Source: an uncultured Collinsella sp.
GTDB taxonomy: Bacteria > Actinomycetota > Coriobacteriia > Coriobacteriales > Coriobacteriaceae
Assembly (NCBI GenBank): GCA_902475475.1
Contig: CABRZY010000006.1
Location: 1-23,700 of the forward strand
Direction of reading: 5' to 3'
Length of the DNA stretch: 23,700 nt
How positions within the stretch are numbered: position 1 is the first letter of the stretch; the number at the start of each line of letters is the position of its first letter. The notes under the pieces are model-generated. The model was not told the origin of the DNA, did not search any database, and saw only the letters and a list, made by a program, of their open reading frames with translations. A program made the translations under genes and the position numbers. Below, piece by piece: positions 15,844 through 23,700 of the stretch.

Positions 15844-15887
15844 GGTTGGGTTACGACCAACGTGCCAATAACCAAAAAGGAGCCGCT

Positions 15888-17234
15888 ATGATCGATCGCT
15901 ATACCCGCCCGGAGATGGGACACATCTTCTCCCTCGAGAACAAGTACGCCATTTGGCAGGAGATCGAGGTTCTGGCCTGCGAGGCCCAGGCGGAGCTCGG
16001 CAAGATCGGTATTTCCAAAGACGAGGCCCAGTGGATCCGCGACCATGCCAACTTTGAGAAGGCGAAGGTCGATGAGATCGAGGAAGTCACGCGCCACGAC
16101 GTCATTGCCTTCCTGACCAACATGAAGGAATACATCGATGCCGATGTTCCCGAGGACGACCCCAAGCCCAGCCGCTGGGTTCACTATGGCATGACCAGCT
16201 CCGATTTAGGCGACACGGCCCTGTGCTACCAGCTCACCCAGGCCTGCGACCTGATCATCGAGGACGTCAAGAAGCTCGGCGAGATTTGCAAGCGTCGCGC
16301 CTTTGAGGAGCGCAACACGCTCTGTGCCGGCCGCACTCATGGCATCCACGCCGAGCCGATGACCTTCGGCATGAAGTTTGGCTCTTGGGCCTGGGAGCTC
16401 AAGCGCGATCTGGATCGTCTTGAGGACGCCCGCAAGAATGTTGCCTTTGGTGCCATCTCGGGCGCTGTCGGCACCTACAGCTCCATCGAGCCGTTTGTCG
16501 AGGAGTATGTCTGCGAGCACCTGGGCCTGGTTCACGACCCGCTGTCCACGCAGGTTATCAGCCGCGACCATCACGCCTATCTCGCCGGCGTTCTCGCCAC
16601 CACCGCAGCCACCTGCGAGCGCATCGCGACCGAGGTCCGCAATCTGCAGAAGACTGATACGCTCGAGGCCGAGGAGCCGTTCCGTAAGGGCCAAAAGGGC
16701 AGCTCCGCCATGCCGCACAAGCGCAATCCCATCACCATGGAGAAGGTCTGCGGTCTGTCGCGCGTCGTGAAGGCCAACGCCCAGGTCGCCTTCGATAACG
16801 TCGCCCTGTGGCACGAGCGTGACATTTCGCACTCCTCTGCCGAGCGTGTCGCCCAGGCCGATAGCTTCATCGCACTCGACCACATGTTCCAGTGCCTCAT
16901 CCGCGTTATCGACGGCCTGCAGCTGTACCCTGCCCGCATGATGGCCAACCTCAATAAGACCCGCGGCCTCATCTTCTCCTCCAAGGTGCTGCTCGCCCTC
17001 GTCGATACGGGCATCACCCGCGAGGACGCGTACGCCATTGTGCAGGAGAACGCCATGGCAACCTGGCACGAGGTACAGGATTGTGTCTCCGGCCCCACCT
17101 TTAAGGAGCGTCTCGAGGCCGACCCGCGCTGCACCGTCAGCCAGGAGAAGCTCGACGAGATCTTTGATCCATGGGACTTCCTCACCCGTATCGACACGGT
17201 CTTTGATCGTCTGGAGCAGCTGAGCTTCGAGTAG
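15888..17234 (+). CDS. purB: Adenylosuccinate lyase
   Basis: PurB removes fumarate from SAICAR in IMP synthesis and from adenylosuccinate in AMP synthesis, as a cytoplasmic homotetramer of the fumarase/aspartase superfamily. The 448-residue product has the expected size. The superfamily signature SSAMPHKRNP is at 272-281 and includes the flexible-loop serine that acts as catalytic acid/base. The N-terminal IDRYTRPEMGHIFS, the AGRTHGIHAEPMTFGMK segment holding the conserved His, and TSSDLGDTA are all intact. ATG 15888 was chosen because AAGGAG (15877-15882) is five bases upstream; an in-frame TTG at 15822 lies before the -10 element and has no binding site. It stands alone, away from purC, with a hairpin after the stop. 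Confidence 0.96.
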   Translation: MIDRYTRPEMGHIFSLENKYAIWQEIEVLACEAQAELGKIGISKDEAQWIRDHANFEKAKVDEIEEVTRHDVIAFLTNMKEYIDADVPEDDPKPSRWVHYGMTSSDLGDTALCYQLTQACDLIIEDVKKLGEICKRRAFEERNTLCAGRTHGIHAEPMTFGMKFGSWAWELKRDLDRLEDARKNVAFGAISGAVGTYSSIEPFVEEYVCEHLGLVHDPLSTQVISRDHHAYLAGVLATTAATCERIATEVRNLQKTDTLEAEEPFRKGQKGSSAMPHKRNPITMEKVCGLSRVVKANAQVAFDNVALWHERDISHSSAERVAQADSFIALDHMFQCLIRVIDGLQLYPARMMANLNKTRGLIFSSKVLLALVDTGITREDAYAIVQENAMATWHEVQDCVSGPTFKERLEADPRCTVSQEKLDEIFDPWDFLTRIDTVFDRLEQLSFE

Positions 17235-17260
17235 GTTCGGGCATAACGTTAGCTTTTTAG

Positions 17261-17298
17261 GGCGCTTTGCTGGTAATGTGTGTTGCCGGCAAAGCGCC
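17261..17298 (+). terminator. Possible terminator after purB
   Basis: GGCGCTTTGC (17261-17270) pairs with GCAAAGCGCC (17289-17298) around an 18-base loop that can pair partly. The tail (TCGTTGCATTT) has few T, so termination may be weak or bidirectional. Confidence 0.5.
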
Positions 17299-17301
17299 TC
17301 G

Positions 17302-17328
17302 TTGCATTTAGGGAAAGACGGGGATAAT
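17302..17328 (+). promoter_or_regulatory. Possible promoter of the TSCPD gene
   Basis: TTGCAT (17302-17307) and GATAAT (17323-17328) are 15 bases apart, shorter than ideal, and end 34 bases before the start codon. Confidence 0.4.
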
Positions 17329-17362
17329 AGTCGTCTCGAATAACATTCTGAGAGGGGATCGC

Positions 17363-17626
17363 ATGATTTCGTTTGATTACAAGCCTCAGGGCGTGTGTGC
17401 TCGCAATATTCACCTTGACCTTTCCGATGACGGCAACAAGGTGATAGGCGTTGAGTTTACCGGTGGCTGCGACGGCAATCTCAAGGCAATCTCCAAGCTG
17501 GTCGAGGGCGCTCCTGCCGATCGCGTAATCGAGGTTCTCGCCGGTAATACCTGCGGTATGAAAAAGACCTCCTGCGCCGACCAGCTTACGCGCGCCATCG
17601 AGGCCGCTCGCGCCGAGATCGCCTAA
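17363..17626 (+). CDS. TSCPD domain protein (TIGR03905-like)
   Basis: An 87-residue protein made almost entirely of a TSCPD domain, the cysteine-containing fold also found at the C-terminus of some class II ribonucleotide reductases. The signature appears as TSCADQLTRAI near the C-terminus. Other cysteines are C13 (GVCARNI), C36 (GGCDGNL) and C64 (NTCGMKKTSC), which suggests metal or iron-sulfur binding, although this is not established for the stand-alone family. GAGAGGGG lies just before the ATG. The stop shares one base with the start of the next gene (TAATG), indicating an operon and coupling. The exact role is unknown. Confidence 0.85.
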   Translation: MISFDYKPQGVCARNIHLDLSDDGNKVIGVEFTGGCDGNLKAISKLVEGAPADRVIEVLAGNTCGMKKTSCADQLTRAIEAARAEIA

Positions 17627-18837
17627 TGGGTATCGCCGATCACATCAAGAACGGAATATCGCGTCGCGGCTTTGTACTCGGTGGGGCTGCCGCGGGCGCT
17701 GCCACGGTGCTTGCCGGATGCTCGAAAAAAACGGGTACCAGCGATGATGCCGCCGGCGAGCCGCAGGTTATCAAGGACGATTCCAAAATTATCTCGATTA
17801 CGGATGAGTATGAGGCTGTCGACATCGATCTTGAGCCGGCGGCGTCGTGGACGCTGCCTCTGGGTACGCTGCTGTACTACTGCGACGGCGATTACGCCGC
17901 GGCGATGATGGCGCCCGCATCGGCATTGCACGCCAACACGCTCGGTGTGCTCAACCTGGGCGATGGCTCGCTTACCACATTAATCGAGGATCCTGTCGAG
18001 GGCACGGGATATGCATTCTACGATGTCCGCGCCGGCGACGGCGTATTCGCGTGGGTTGAGATGAACTTTGCCAATTCATCGTGGAAGCTCTACGCTCAAA
18101 ATCTGTCGGGTGCTTCGCTCTCTGGCGATGTGGTTGAGCTCGATCGAGGCGGCAAGGACTATGATCCGCCCCTGTTTACGGCGTTCGGGTCATCAGTCAT
18201 CTGGTATAAAATGCCTTCGACAGGCGGCAATAAAACGAGTAGTGATTCGTTTTGCTATCGTCGCTCACTTGATGAATCCAAGGCCGAGACAATTTGGAAA
18301 TCGACGGGCCGCTTTGCATCGGCTCCGCGCGCGAGCGACGGCATTTTGACCATCTCGCCGCGTGTCCGCAACGACGAGGGCGTCTACTACGGCATTACGG
18401 CAATCGATCTGACCGACGGCAACAACACCAAGCGTGCCCAGCTGGTCCTCCCTTCGTCAGTTTCGCCTTTCGAGGCCGTGTATATGGGCGATACCTTCGT
18501 GTTTTCTATCGAGGCGGCCTATAGCGGCGTGGGCAGCCTGGGCAATATGGGCACGTATATCGGTAATGAGGGAGGGCCGTACCTCTTTCTGTCACGCGAG
18601 CCGCTCGCATGTGCGGCTGGCAAGAAGAATAAATACCTTGTTAAGGTACAGGCGTCGCATTTCCTGATCGACACCTCTGCCAAGACCTATGGCTCGCTGC
18701 TGTCGCCCGACCGCGCTTTGGAGTATGGCGATTATCCAGCTACGGCGGGAAAATTGGACTCATTCCTTACGTACGCCACGGTGCGCAACAGCCAGGGTAT
18801 ACCAGAGACGGTCACTGCACGCCTATTCTCTCTTTAA
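17626..18837 (+). CDS. Tat-exported lipoprotein of unknown function
   Basis: A 403-residue protein with an N-terminal twin-arginine signal (SRRGFVLGG, R13-R14), a hydrophobic stretch and a lipobox ending at C32 (VLAGC). It is predicted to be folded in the cytoplasm, exported by Tat and lipid-anchored outside the membrane. The mature part is mostly beta-strand-like with repeated short motifs such as GDGVFAWVEM, GSSVIWYKM, and YMGDTFVFSIE, which suggests a beta-propeller, but no catalytic motif is visible. I do not recognise a named family. It starts within the TAA of the TSCPD gene (TAATG), so it depends on coupling. A 150-base gap to the response regulator follows, with a poor hairpin. Redox or cofactor binding, as for many Tat substrates, is not shown by the sequence. 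Confidence 0.8.
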   Translation: MGIADHIKNGISRRGFVLGGAAAGAATVLAGCSKKTGTSDDAAGEPQVIKDDSKIISITDEYEAVDIDLEPAASWTLPLGTLLYYCDGDYAAAMMAPASALHANTLGVLNLGDGSLTTLIEDPVEGTGYAFYDVRAGDGVFAWVEMNFANSSWKLYAQNLSGASLSGDVVELDRGGKDYDPPLFTAFGSSVIWYKMPSTGGNKTSSDSFCYRRSLDESKAETIWKSTGRFASAPRASDGILTISPRVRNDEGVYYGITAIDLTDGNNTKRAQLVLPSSVSPFEAVYMGDTFVFSIEAAYSGVGSLGNMGTYIGNEGGPYLFLSREPLACAAGKKNKYLVKVQASHFLIDTSAKTYGSLLSPDRALEYGDYPATAGKLDSFLTYATVRNSQGIPETVTARLFSL

Positions 18838-18896
18838 GCTTAGAGGGGTTAAAAAGGCGCCAACAGGGGAATAAACGCGTTGTAATTGTGAGTACC

Positions 18897-18935
18897 GCCT
18901 GCCGAGCTGCCGCGTCATAGCGGCATCCGGCGGGC
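18897..18935. other. Imperfect hairpin upstream of the response regulator gene
   Basis: GCCTGCCG (18897-18904) pairs with CGGCGGGC (18928-18935, one G-T pair) and TGCCGC with GCGGCA inside, separated by a small internal loop. There is no run of T after it, so it could be a weak terminator of the lipoprotein gene or a leader structure. Confidence 0.35.
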
Positions 18936-18990
18936 TCAGGTGCGTTAAAATGGGCTTGTTCTTAGCTAATTGAGACAGGGGGGCCGTGTT

Positions 18991-19713
18991 ATGGCTTCAG
19001 ATGCAAAAAAGATTCTGCTGGTCGAGGATGAGAAGGCAATCCGTGACGCCGTCGCTGCCTATCTCGAGCGCGAAGGCTACTGGGTTGTGGGCGTCGGCGA
19101 CGGCCAGTCCGCGATCGAGGAGTTCGAGAAGCATCAGTTCGACCTGGTCGTGCTCGACCTTATGCTCCCCAAGATCCCCGGCGAGCGCGTTTGCCGCACC
19201 ATTCGCGATACCTCGGATGTCCCCATCATCATGCTGACGGCTAAGGGCGAGATCGAGGACCGTATTATCGGTCTTGAGCTCGGCGCCGACGACTATCTGA
19301 TTAAGCCGTTCTCGCCGCGCGAGCTCGTCGCCCGCGTTCGCGCTCTGTTCCGCCGTGCCCATCAGGCCGACGAGCCCGCCGTCGAGGTACTCGACTTCGG
19401 CGATCTGGTCATCGATATCTCGGGCCACAAGATCTTGGTCGAGGGCAAGGAAGTCGACCTGACGGCTTCCGAGTTCAAGCTGCTCACCACGCTTGCCCGC
19501 CATCCCGGCCGTGTGTATAACCGCATGGAGCTGGTCGAGAAAGTGCTCGGGTATGACTTTGAGGGCTATGAGCGCACCATCGATAGCCACGTGAAGAATC
19601 TTCGCGCCAAGCTGGGCGATGATCCCAAGAAGCCCAAGTGGCTCTACACCGTCCATGGTGTCGGCTATCGCTTCGAGGCTCCGGCCAAGACCGATAAGTC
19701 GGACGAGAAATAG
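18991..19713 (+). CDS. OmpR-family response regulator
   Basis: The 240-residue regulator has an N-terminal receiver domain (about 6-120) with the acidic pair E12-D13, the phosphoacceptor D56 (VVLDLMLP), T83 (MLTA) and K105 (IKPFSP). A C-terminal winged-helix DNA-binding domain (about 138-232) follows, with the typical end RTIDSHVKNLRAKLGDD and YTVHGVGYRF. It is expected to bind promoter DNA when phosphorylated by the adjacent kinase. ATG 18991 is preferred to an in-frame TTG at 18970 because a G-rich binding site (AGGGGGG, 18977-18983) ends seven bases before it. Eleven bases separate it from the kinase gene. The stimulus and target genes are unknown; the upstream Tat lipoprotein operon is a neighbour but not a shown target. 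Confidence 0.93.
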   Translation: MASDAKKILLVEDEKAIRDAVAAYLEREGYWVVGVGDGQSAIEEFEKHQFDLVVLDLMLPKIPGERVCRTIRDTSDVPIIMLTAKGEIEDRIIGLELGADDYLIKPFSPRELVARVRALFRRAHQADEPAVEVLDFGDLVIDISGHKILVEGKEVDLTASEFKLLTTLARHPGRVYNRMELVEKVLGYDFEGYERTIDSHVKNLRAKLGDDPKKPKWLYTVHGVGYRFEAPAKTDKSDEK

Positions 19714-19724
19714 GGAAATCACAT

Positions 19725-21290
19725 ATGACACCTGCGCGCTTTGAAATCGGACAAAAGCACAAGCAGGAGAGCGAGGCGGGTTCCAAGGCTAGTTGGAACA
19801 CGCCTCGTTCCGATTCACGGCCAACGATGAGCTATCCCTCGCGCATGGCACTTGCTTTTGCTCTGACATCGCTCATGACGGTATTGGTGCTGGTGGGCGT
19901 TGTCTCTGTTGTGTGGGGCACGGTCTTTTCGGATTACACACGCTCCAATATCGTCGAAATCGCAAATTCCGCTGCCGAGAAGTTGGCAACCTCATATGAG
20001 GAAAACGGTTCTTGGACCGCGGGAGAACTGCGCACGGTCGCAACGTCGAGTTTGGTTTCCGACGATCTGGGCATGCAGGTCGTCAATAAAAAGGGCGTGA
20101 TCGTTTATGACGATTCCTGGCCCTCGGCAAGCGCCACCGCCGATGTACGCGAAAACCAGGCTACGATCGACGACACGAGCGGCAAGAGGGCATCGCATAG
20201 CCCGGTCTCGTCTGCTCCAACCGACTCCGATAGCGTTGCTAACGTCGAGATTGTAACGTCTTCCGGCGAGCATGTCGGACAGGTAAAGCTGTGGGCCATC
20301 GGCTCCGACGCTCTGCTCACCAAGGCGGACTCTGCGTTTAGGGAGAAGACCTTTAACGCCATGGCCCTCGCCGCGGTTGTTGCAATCTGCATTTCGGTCG
20401 TTATCGGATCGCTCGTGTCGCGCATGCTCACCAAGCCGATTCATCGCATCACCAGTACCGCAAAGCAAATTCGTGACGGCGACCTGTCGGCTCGCACGGG
20501 ACTGCGCGGTGATGACGAGATCGATCAGCTGGGTGAGACCTTCGATGAGATGGCCACTTCGCTCGAGAAGGATATGAAACACGAGAAGCGCCTGACTTCA
20601 GACGTTGCACACGAGCTTCGCACGCCGCTTATGGCCATGCTCGCAACGGTCGAGGCTATGCAGGATGGCGTGTATCCCACCGACGATGAGCATTTGGAGA
20701 CCGTTGCTTCCGAGACGCGTCGCCTGGCTCGTCTGGTGCAGCAGATGCTCGACCTGTCGCGCATGGAAAACAGCACGGCTCCGCTCAACCTTGAGCCGGT
20801 GGACATGGTTCCTTTCGTGCGTTCCATCGTCAATGCCCAGGAGCGCCTGTTTGTCGACCGCGATCTGCGCCTGCGTTTTGCGGACGAGACCCAGGGTCAC
20901 GACGATGTCGTCGAGGCCGATCCCGACATGATCACGCAATGTGTTATCAACCTCATGAGCAACGCCATGCGCTACACCCCCGAGGGCGGTTGGGTCGTGG
21001 TATCGGTGCTCAGTGACCGCAAGCACGTCAGCATTGCCGTTTCTGATACCGGCATCGGTATTGCCAAGGACGATCTGTCGCGCATCTTCGGGCGGTTTTG
21101 GCGCGCCGATGCCAGCCGCGCCCGCGAAGCTGGCGGCCTGGGCGTTGGCCTCGCCGTGACCAAGCAGATCGTCGAGCGTCACCATGGCTACATATCCGTG
21201 GAGTCGGAGCTTGGAAAGGGTACGACTTTTACAATTCATCTGCCCCGCGAGCACACGGCAGACGCGGCATCTACTACAATGGAGCACTAG
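19725..21290 (+). CDS. Sensor histidine kinase
   Basis: This 521-residue membrane kinase has a polar N-terminal extension (1-38), a first membrane helix (about 41-66), an extracytoplasmic sensor region (about 67-210), a second helix (about 211-232), a HAMP linker (about 233-285), a HisKA domain with H296 in SDVAHELRTPL, and a HATPase domain. The N box (NLMSNAMRYTPEGG), G1 (DTGIGI), F (FGRFWRAD) and G2 (GGLGVGLA) motifs are all present, so it should be active. The sensor region contains a Ser/Thr-rich, disordered-looking part (about 131-172) and gives no recognisable ligand-binding fold. It follows the regulator gene in the same operon. The N-terminal extension before the first helix is longer than usual; a later start at M35 (SRPTMSYPSRM) is possible but has no better binding site. 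Confidence 0.92.
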   Translation: MTPARFEIGQKHKQESEAGSKASWNTPRSDSRPTMSYPSRMALAFALTSLMTVLVLVGVVSVVWGTVFSDYTRSNIVEIANSAAEKLATSYEENGSWTAGELRTVATSSLVSDDLGMQVVNKKGVIVYDDSWPSASATADVRENQATIDDTSGKRASHSPVSSAPTDSDSVANVEIVTSSGEHVGQVKLWAIGSDALLTKADSAFREKTFNAMALAAVVAICISVVIGSLVSRMLTKPIHRITSTAKQIRDGDLSARTGLRGDDEIDQLGETFDEMATSLEKDMKHEKRLTSDVAHELRTPLMAMLATVEAMQDGVYPTDDEHLETVASETRRLARLVQQMLDLSRMENSTAPLNLEPVDMVPFVRSIVNAQERLFVDRDLRLRFADETQGHDDVVEADPDMITQCVINLMSNAMRYTPEGGWVVVSVLSDRKHVSIAVSDTGIGIAKDDLSRIFGRFWRADASRAREAGGLGVGLAVTKQIVERHHGYISVESELGKGTTFTIHLPREHTADAASTTMEH

Positions 21291-21348
21291 CTTTTCGCTA
21301 TTCGGTGAAGGAGGGGCTGCGTCTCTGCCGCTCCGAGTTTGCGAAAAC

Positions 21349-21372
21349 ATGCGGGAAAGAACCCGCATTTCT
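21349..21372 (+). terminator. Possible terminator after the kinase gene
   Basis: ATGCGGG (21349-21355) pairs with CCCGCAT (21362-21368) around a 6-base loop and is followed by TTCTG. Only weakly T-rich, it may attenuate rather than stop transcription into purC. I find no clear promoter for purC in the remaining gap. Confidence 0.4.
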
Positions 21373-21399
21373 GTCGTATTTAGGTAAGGAGTGACTCAC

Positions 21400-22287
21400 G
21401 TGACAACGATGGAGCGTCGTCCGGATTCCCGTGGCAAGGTTCGTGATATTTACGATGCCGGTGAAAACCTGCTGATGGTCGCCACCGACCGCATTTCTGC
21501 GTTCGACTTCATTCTTCCCGACGAGATTCCGTTTAAGGGAGAGGTACTCAATCGCATCTCGGCATTCTGGTTCGACAAGTTTGCCGACATCGTCCCCAAC
21601 CATCTCGTTTCCATCGACCCGGCGGATTTCCCCGAGGAGTTTGCTGAGTATCGTGACTACCTCGCTGGCCGCGCCATGCTGGTTAAGAAGGCCCAGACGA
21701 TTCCTATCGAGTGCATCGTCCGCGGCTATCTGACCGGTTCGGGCAAGAAGACCTACGACGAGAACGGCACCGTCTGCGGCATCCAGCTGCCTGAGGGCCT
21801 GACCGAGGCTTCCAAGCTTCCTGAGCCGCTGTTCACGCCGTCCACGAAGGCCGAGATCGGTGACCACGACGAGAACATCTCGTTTGAGCGTTGCTGCGAG
21901 ATCGTGGGCGAGGACATCGCCACGCAGATTCGTGACCTTTCCCTCAAGATCTACAAGGCTGCCGCCGAGTACGCCGCGACCCGTGGCATCATCATTGCCG
22001 ACACCAAGTTCGAGTTTGGTGTTATTGATGGCAAGGTCACGCTGATCGACGAGTGCCTCACGCCCGACTCCAGCCGTTTCTGGCCTGCTGCCAGCTACGA
22101 GGAGGGCAAGATCCAGCCTAGCTACGACAAGCAATTCGTCCGCAATTGGCTCAAGGCCAACTGGGATATGACGGGGGAGACCCCGCACCTGCCCGCCGAG
22201 GTCATCGATGGCACGTCCGAGCGCTATCGCGAGGCCTTCCAGATCATCACGGGCTCCCAGTTCACAAGCATGAAGGAGAACGCATAA
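21400..22287 (+). CDS. purC: Phosphoribosylaminoimidazole-succinocarboxamide synthase
   Basis: PurC joins CAIR and aspartate to make SAICAR, the substrate of PurB, in purine synthesis. The 295-residue product is of the longer, yeast-like size class. The N-terminal GKVRDIYDAGENLLMVATDRISAFD segment and the signature LIDECLTPDSSRFWP (from residue 215) are intact, as are GYLTGSGKK and SYDKQFVRNWL. The GTG at 21400 was chosen because AAGGAG (21386-21391) lies eight bases before it; the in-frame GTG at 21391 overlaps this binding site and ATG 21409 is too far away. The next gene starts immediately after the stop codon. Confidence 0.95.
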   Translation: MTTMERRPDSRGKVRDIYDAGENLLMVATDRISAFDFILPDEIPFKGEVLNRISAFWFDKFADIVPNHLVSIDPADFPEEFAEYRDYLAGRAMLVKKAQTIPIECIVRGYLTGSGKKTYDENGTVCGIQLPEGLTEASKLPEPLFTPSTKAEIGDHDENISFERCCEIVGEDIATQIRDLSLKIYKAAAEYAATRGIIIADTKFEFGVIDGKVTLIDECLTPDSSRFWPAASYEEGKIQPSYDKQFVRNWLKANWDMTGETPHLPAEVIDGTSERYREAFQIITGSQFTSMKENA

Positions 22288-22863
22288 GTGAGTACCCGTA
22301 GCGCCACGAACAAGCGCACGCAATCCCACGAAGTTACCGGGGTTGCGCGCAAGTCTGCCGCATCTGCTAAGCCCGCCCGCCAAGCAGCGAGCTCCGTTCG
22401 CGTCGTGCCGGCTTCGTCTAAGGCACGCCGCAAAGAGCTCGAGAAGGGCGAAAACCTGGAAGGTCTTTCCAAGGAGGAGAAGCGCGCCCGCAAGGCTAAA
22501 CAGCGCGCCCGCGAGGATCGCATCTACACGGTGTCGAATATCCTCCTCAAGCAGGATGAGGACTACACCAAGCGCCGTCGTATCTGGTGGGCCGTGCTCG
22601 CCATTGGCATGGTGCTCGTCGTGGCAATTTGGGCCTCGCTGTACTTCGCTCCCGCTGGCATGGTGTCCAGCCCTGTCCAGATGGTCGGCATCGTTTTGTC
22701 CTATGTCATCATCCTAGGTGACTTTATCTACGACTTCGCTCGTATTCGTCCCTTGCGCAACATGTACCGCGCGCAGGCCGAGGGCATGTCCGAGAACAAG
22801 CTCAACGCTCTTATCGAGCGCGCAGCTGCCGAGGAGGACAAGAAGGACTCCAAGAAGAAGTAG
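22288..22863 (+). CDS. Two-pass membrane protein with basic N-terminal tail
   Basis: A 191-residue protein. Residues 1-90 are very basic and Ala/Lys/Arg-rich, with no hydrophobic segment, and look disordered to helical. Two membrane helices follow at about 106-127 and 131-151 (a region starting WWAVLAIGMVLVV and ending VGIVLSYVIILGDFIYDF), then an amphipathic C-terminal helix ending in a Lys-rich tail. The basic tail should face the cytoplasm. The GTG start immediately follows the purC stop, with AAGGAG nine bases upstream inside purC, so it is in the same operon and translationally coupled. I do not recognise a family; some actinobacterial membrane proteins of unknown function have a similar layout. 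A strong terminator closes the operon. Confidence 0.8.
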   Translation: MSTRSATNKRTQSHEVTGVARKSAASAKPARQAASSVRVVPASSKARRKELEKGENLEGLSKEEKRARKAKQRAREDRIYTVSNILLKQDEDYTKRRRIWWAVLAIGMVLVVAIWASLYFAPAGMVSSPVQMVGIVLSYVIILGDFIYDFARIRPLRNMYRAQAEGMSENKLNALIERAAAEEDKKDSKKK

Positions 22864-22866
22864 CGT

Positions 22867-22896
22867 TTGCATACATACTTATCGCTAAGATATAAG
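22867..22896 (+). promoter_or_regulatory. Possible promoter of the M29 aminopeptidase gene
   Basis: TTGCAT (22867-22872) and TATAAG (22891-22896) are 18 bases apart. The -10 overlaps the left arm of the purC-operon terminator, so a transcript starting here (about 22903) would lack most of that arm and could escape termination. Confidence 0.4.
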
Positions 22897-22925
22897 GCGC
22901 GTCGTTTTTGCGGCGCGCCTTTTTA
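22894..22925 (+). terminator. Rho-independent terminator of the purC operon
   Basis: AAGGCGCGTCG (22894-22904) pairs with CGGCGCGCCTT (22911-22921, one G-T pair) around TTTTTG, followed by TTTTAC. Confidence 0.88.
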
Positions 22926-22952
22926 CTGTTCTATAGATAGATGGAGTGGCAC

Positions 22953-23700
22953 ATGATTCGAGCTGCCCTGACGGTCGAAGAGGCTCTGGAGAGCATGAAG
23001 GCCTTGGAGCCCAAGATTAAAAACTACGCGCGCCTAGTCGTCCGCAAGGGCGTAAACGTTAAGCCCGGCCAGGAGGTCGTCGTTCAGTCTCCGGTCGAGT
23101 GCGCGCCGTTTGCGCGCGTGGTGGTCGCGGAGGCCTATGCTGCCGGCGCCGGCCACGTGACGGTCATCTGGGCCGATGATGCCGTGACGAGGCTCACGTA
23201 CGAGCATGTCGAGAAAAGCTATTTTGAGCAGACGCCCGAGTGGAAGCGCCTGCAGCTGGATTCCCTGGCCCAGGACGGTGCCTGCTTTATCTTTATCGAG
23301 GGCGCGGACCCTGCCGCCCTTAAGGGCATCGATCCCGCTAAGCCCGCTGCAGCTTCTAAGGCAAGGAACACGCAGTGCAAAGTTTTCCGCCGTGGACTGG
23401 ACTACAACATCAATCCGTGGTGCATCGCCGGCGCTCCGGTCGTGGCTTGGGCGCGCGAGGTGTTCCCAGGAGACGCCGATGAGGTTGCAATCTATAAGCT
23501 GTGGAATGCGATTCTGCACACCGCTCGCGCCGATGGCCAGGACCCAGAGAGCGACTGGGAGCTCCATGACGCCGCATTCGAAAAGAACCTGCGTTTCCTG
23601 AACGACAATCGTTTCGACTGCCTGCATTACACCGCGGCAAATGGAACCGATCTGATGATTGGCATGACGAAGGGTCACGAGTGGGCCGGCGGCAAGGGCA
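22953..23700 (+). CDS. M29-family aminopeptidase (3' end missing)
   Basis: The open frame from ATG 22953 runs off the window after 249 residues with no stop. It matches the N-terminal half of metallo-aminopeptidases of the M29 family (AmpS / aminopeptidase T), which remove N-terminal residues from peptides in the cytoplasm and use two metal ions. Visible are the NYARLVVRKGVNVKPGQEVVVQSP N-terminal strand region, ADDAVTRL, INPWCIAGAPVVAWA, and the GTDLMIGM segment near residue 230. The metal ligands of the family lie in the missing C-terminal half, so activity cannot be judged. GGAG lies six bases before the start codon. It is separated from the purC operon by a terminator and probably has its own promoter. 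Confidence 0.88.
   Translation, partial: MIRAALTVEEALESMKALEPKIKNYARLVVRKGVNVKPGQEVVVQSPVECAPFARVVVAEAYAAGAGHVTVIWADDAVTRLTYEHVEKSYFEQTPEWKRLQLDSLAQDGACFIFIEGADPAALKGIDPAKPAAASKARNTQCKVFRRGLDYNINPWCIAGAPVVAWAREVFPGDADEVAIYKLWNAILHTARADGQDPESDWELHDAAFEKNLRFLNDNRFDCLHYTAANGTDLMIGMTKGHEWAGGKG

Noticed and set aside
15822..15887. N-terminal extension of purB from TTG 15822
   Set aside because: It would start before the likely -10 element, has no binding site, and adds 22 residues not typical of PurB.
16206..17069. Minus-strand open frame of 287 codons opposite purB
   Set aside because: Shadow of purB, which is certain; the product has no recognisable domain.
18997..19731. Minus-strand open frame of 244 codons opposite the response regulator
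   Set aside because: Shadow of a clear OmpR-type regulator; no domain in the product.
21298..22383. Minus-strand open frame of 361 codons opposite purC
   Set aside because: Shadow of purC and its flanks; no binding site or domain seen.

Overview
The window looks like a chromosomal segment of a high-GC Gram-positive bacterium of the class Coriobacteriia, most likely Collinsella or a close relative. This rests on overall gene content, GC-rich codon use, strong AAGGAG-type ribosome binding sites, an LPXTG cell-wall anchor, a Tat-exported lipoprotein and a WYL regulator pair. It is a judgement from reading and was not tested by a database search. The window is mostly core genome with two accessory-like surface or envelope loci. 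There is no insertion sequence, prophage or CRISPR array.

Layout. The left end (1-1100) holds the 3' part of parB, a small overlapping membrane-protein gene, two strong hairpins and a parS-like palindrome, so the window probably starts close to the replication origin. Next come rlmN (minus) and, divergently, ddl-dinG (cell-wall dipeptide ligase, then an exonuclease/helicase). dinG meets a minus-strand pair of WYL regulators head to head with overlapping stop codons. From 8228 to 11593 lies a large membrane protein built on a split, probably inactive M28 peptidase fold, followed by a 72-residue single-pass membrane protein. From 15091 down to 11660 (minus) is a 1143-residue wall-anchored adhesin with a thioester domain, six Cna-B domains and an LPATG signal.

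The right part has tRNA-Gly(CCC) with its own promoter and terminator, then about 280 bases of palindromic repeats that include a copy of the tRNA 3' end. After this come purB, a TSCPD protein coupled to a Tat lipoprotein, an OmpR-type response regulator with its histidine kinase, purC coupled to a two-pass membrane protein, and the 5' part of an M29 aminopeptidase gene that runs off the end.

How the genes work together. parB and parS form the chromosome segregation locus. purB and purC act at consecutive steps of purine synthesis but sit in separate transcription units. ddl feeds peptidoglycan synthesis. The regulator/kinase pair is a complete two-component system. The adhesin, the split M28 protein and the Tat lipoprotein are the least explained parts of the window. 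The most unusual signals are the interrupted pseudo-peptidase, the uniform Lys/Glu/Asp triads in all six Cna-B domains, the tRNA-end duplication in a palindrome cluster, and the parS-like site beside parB.
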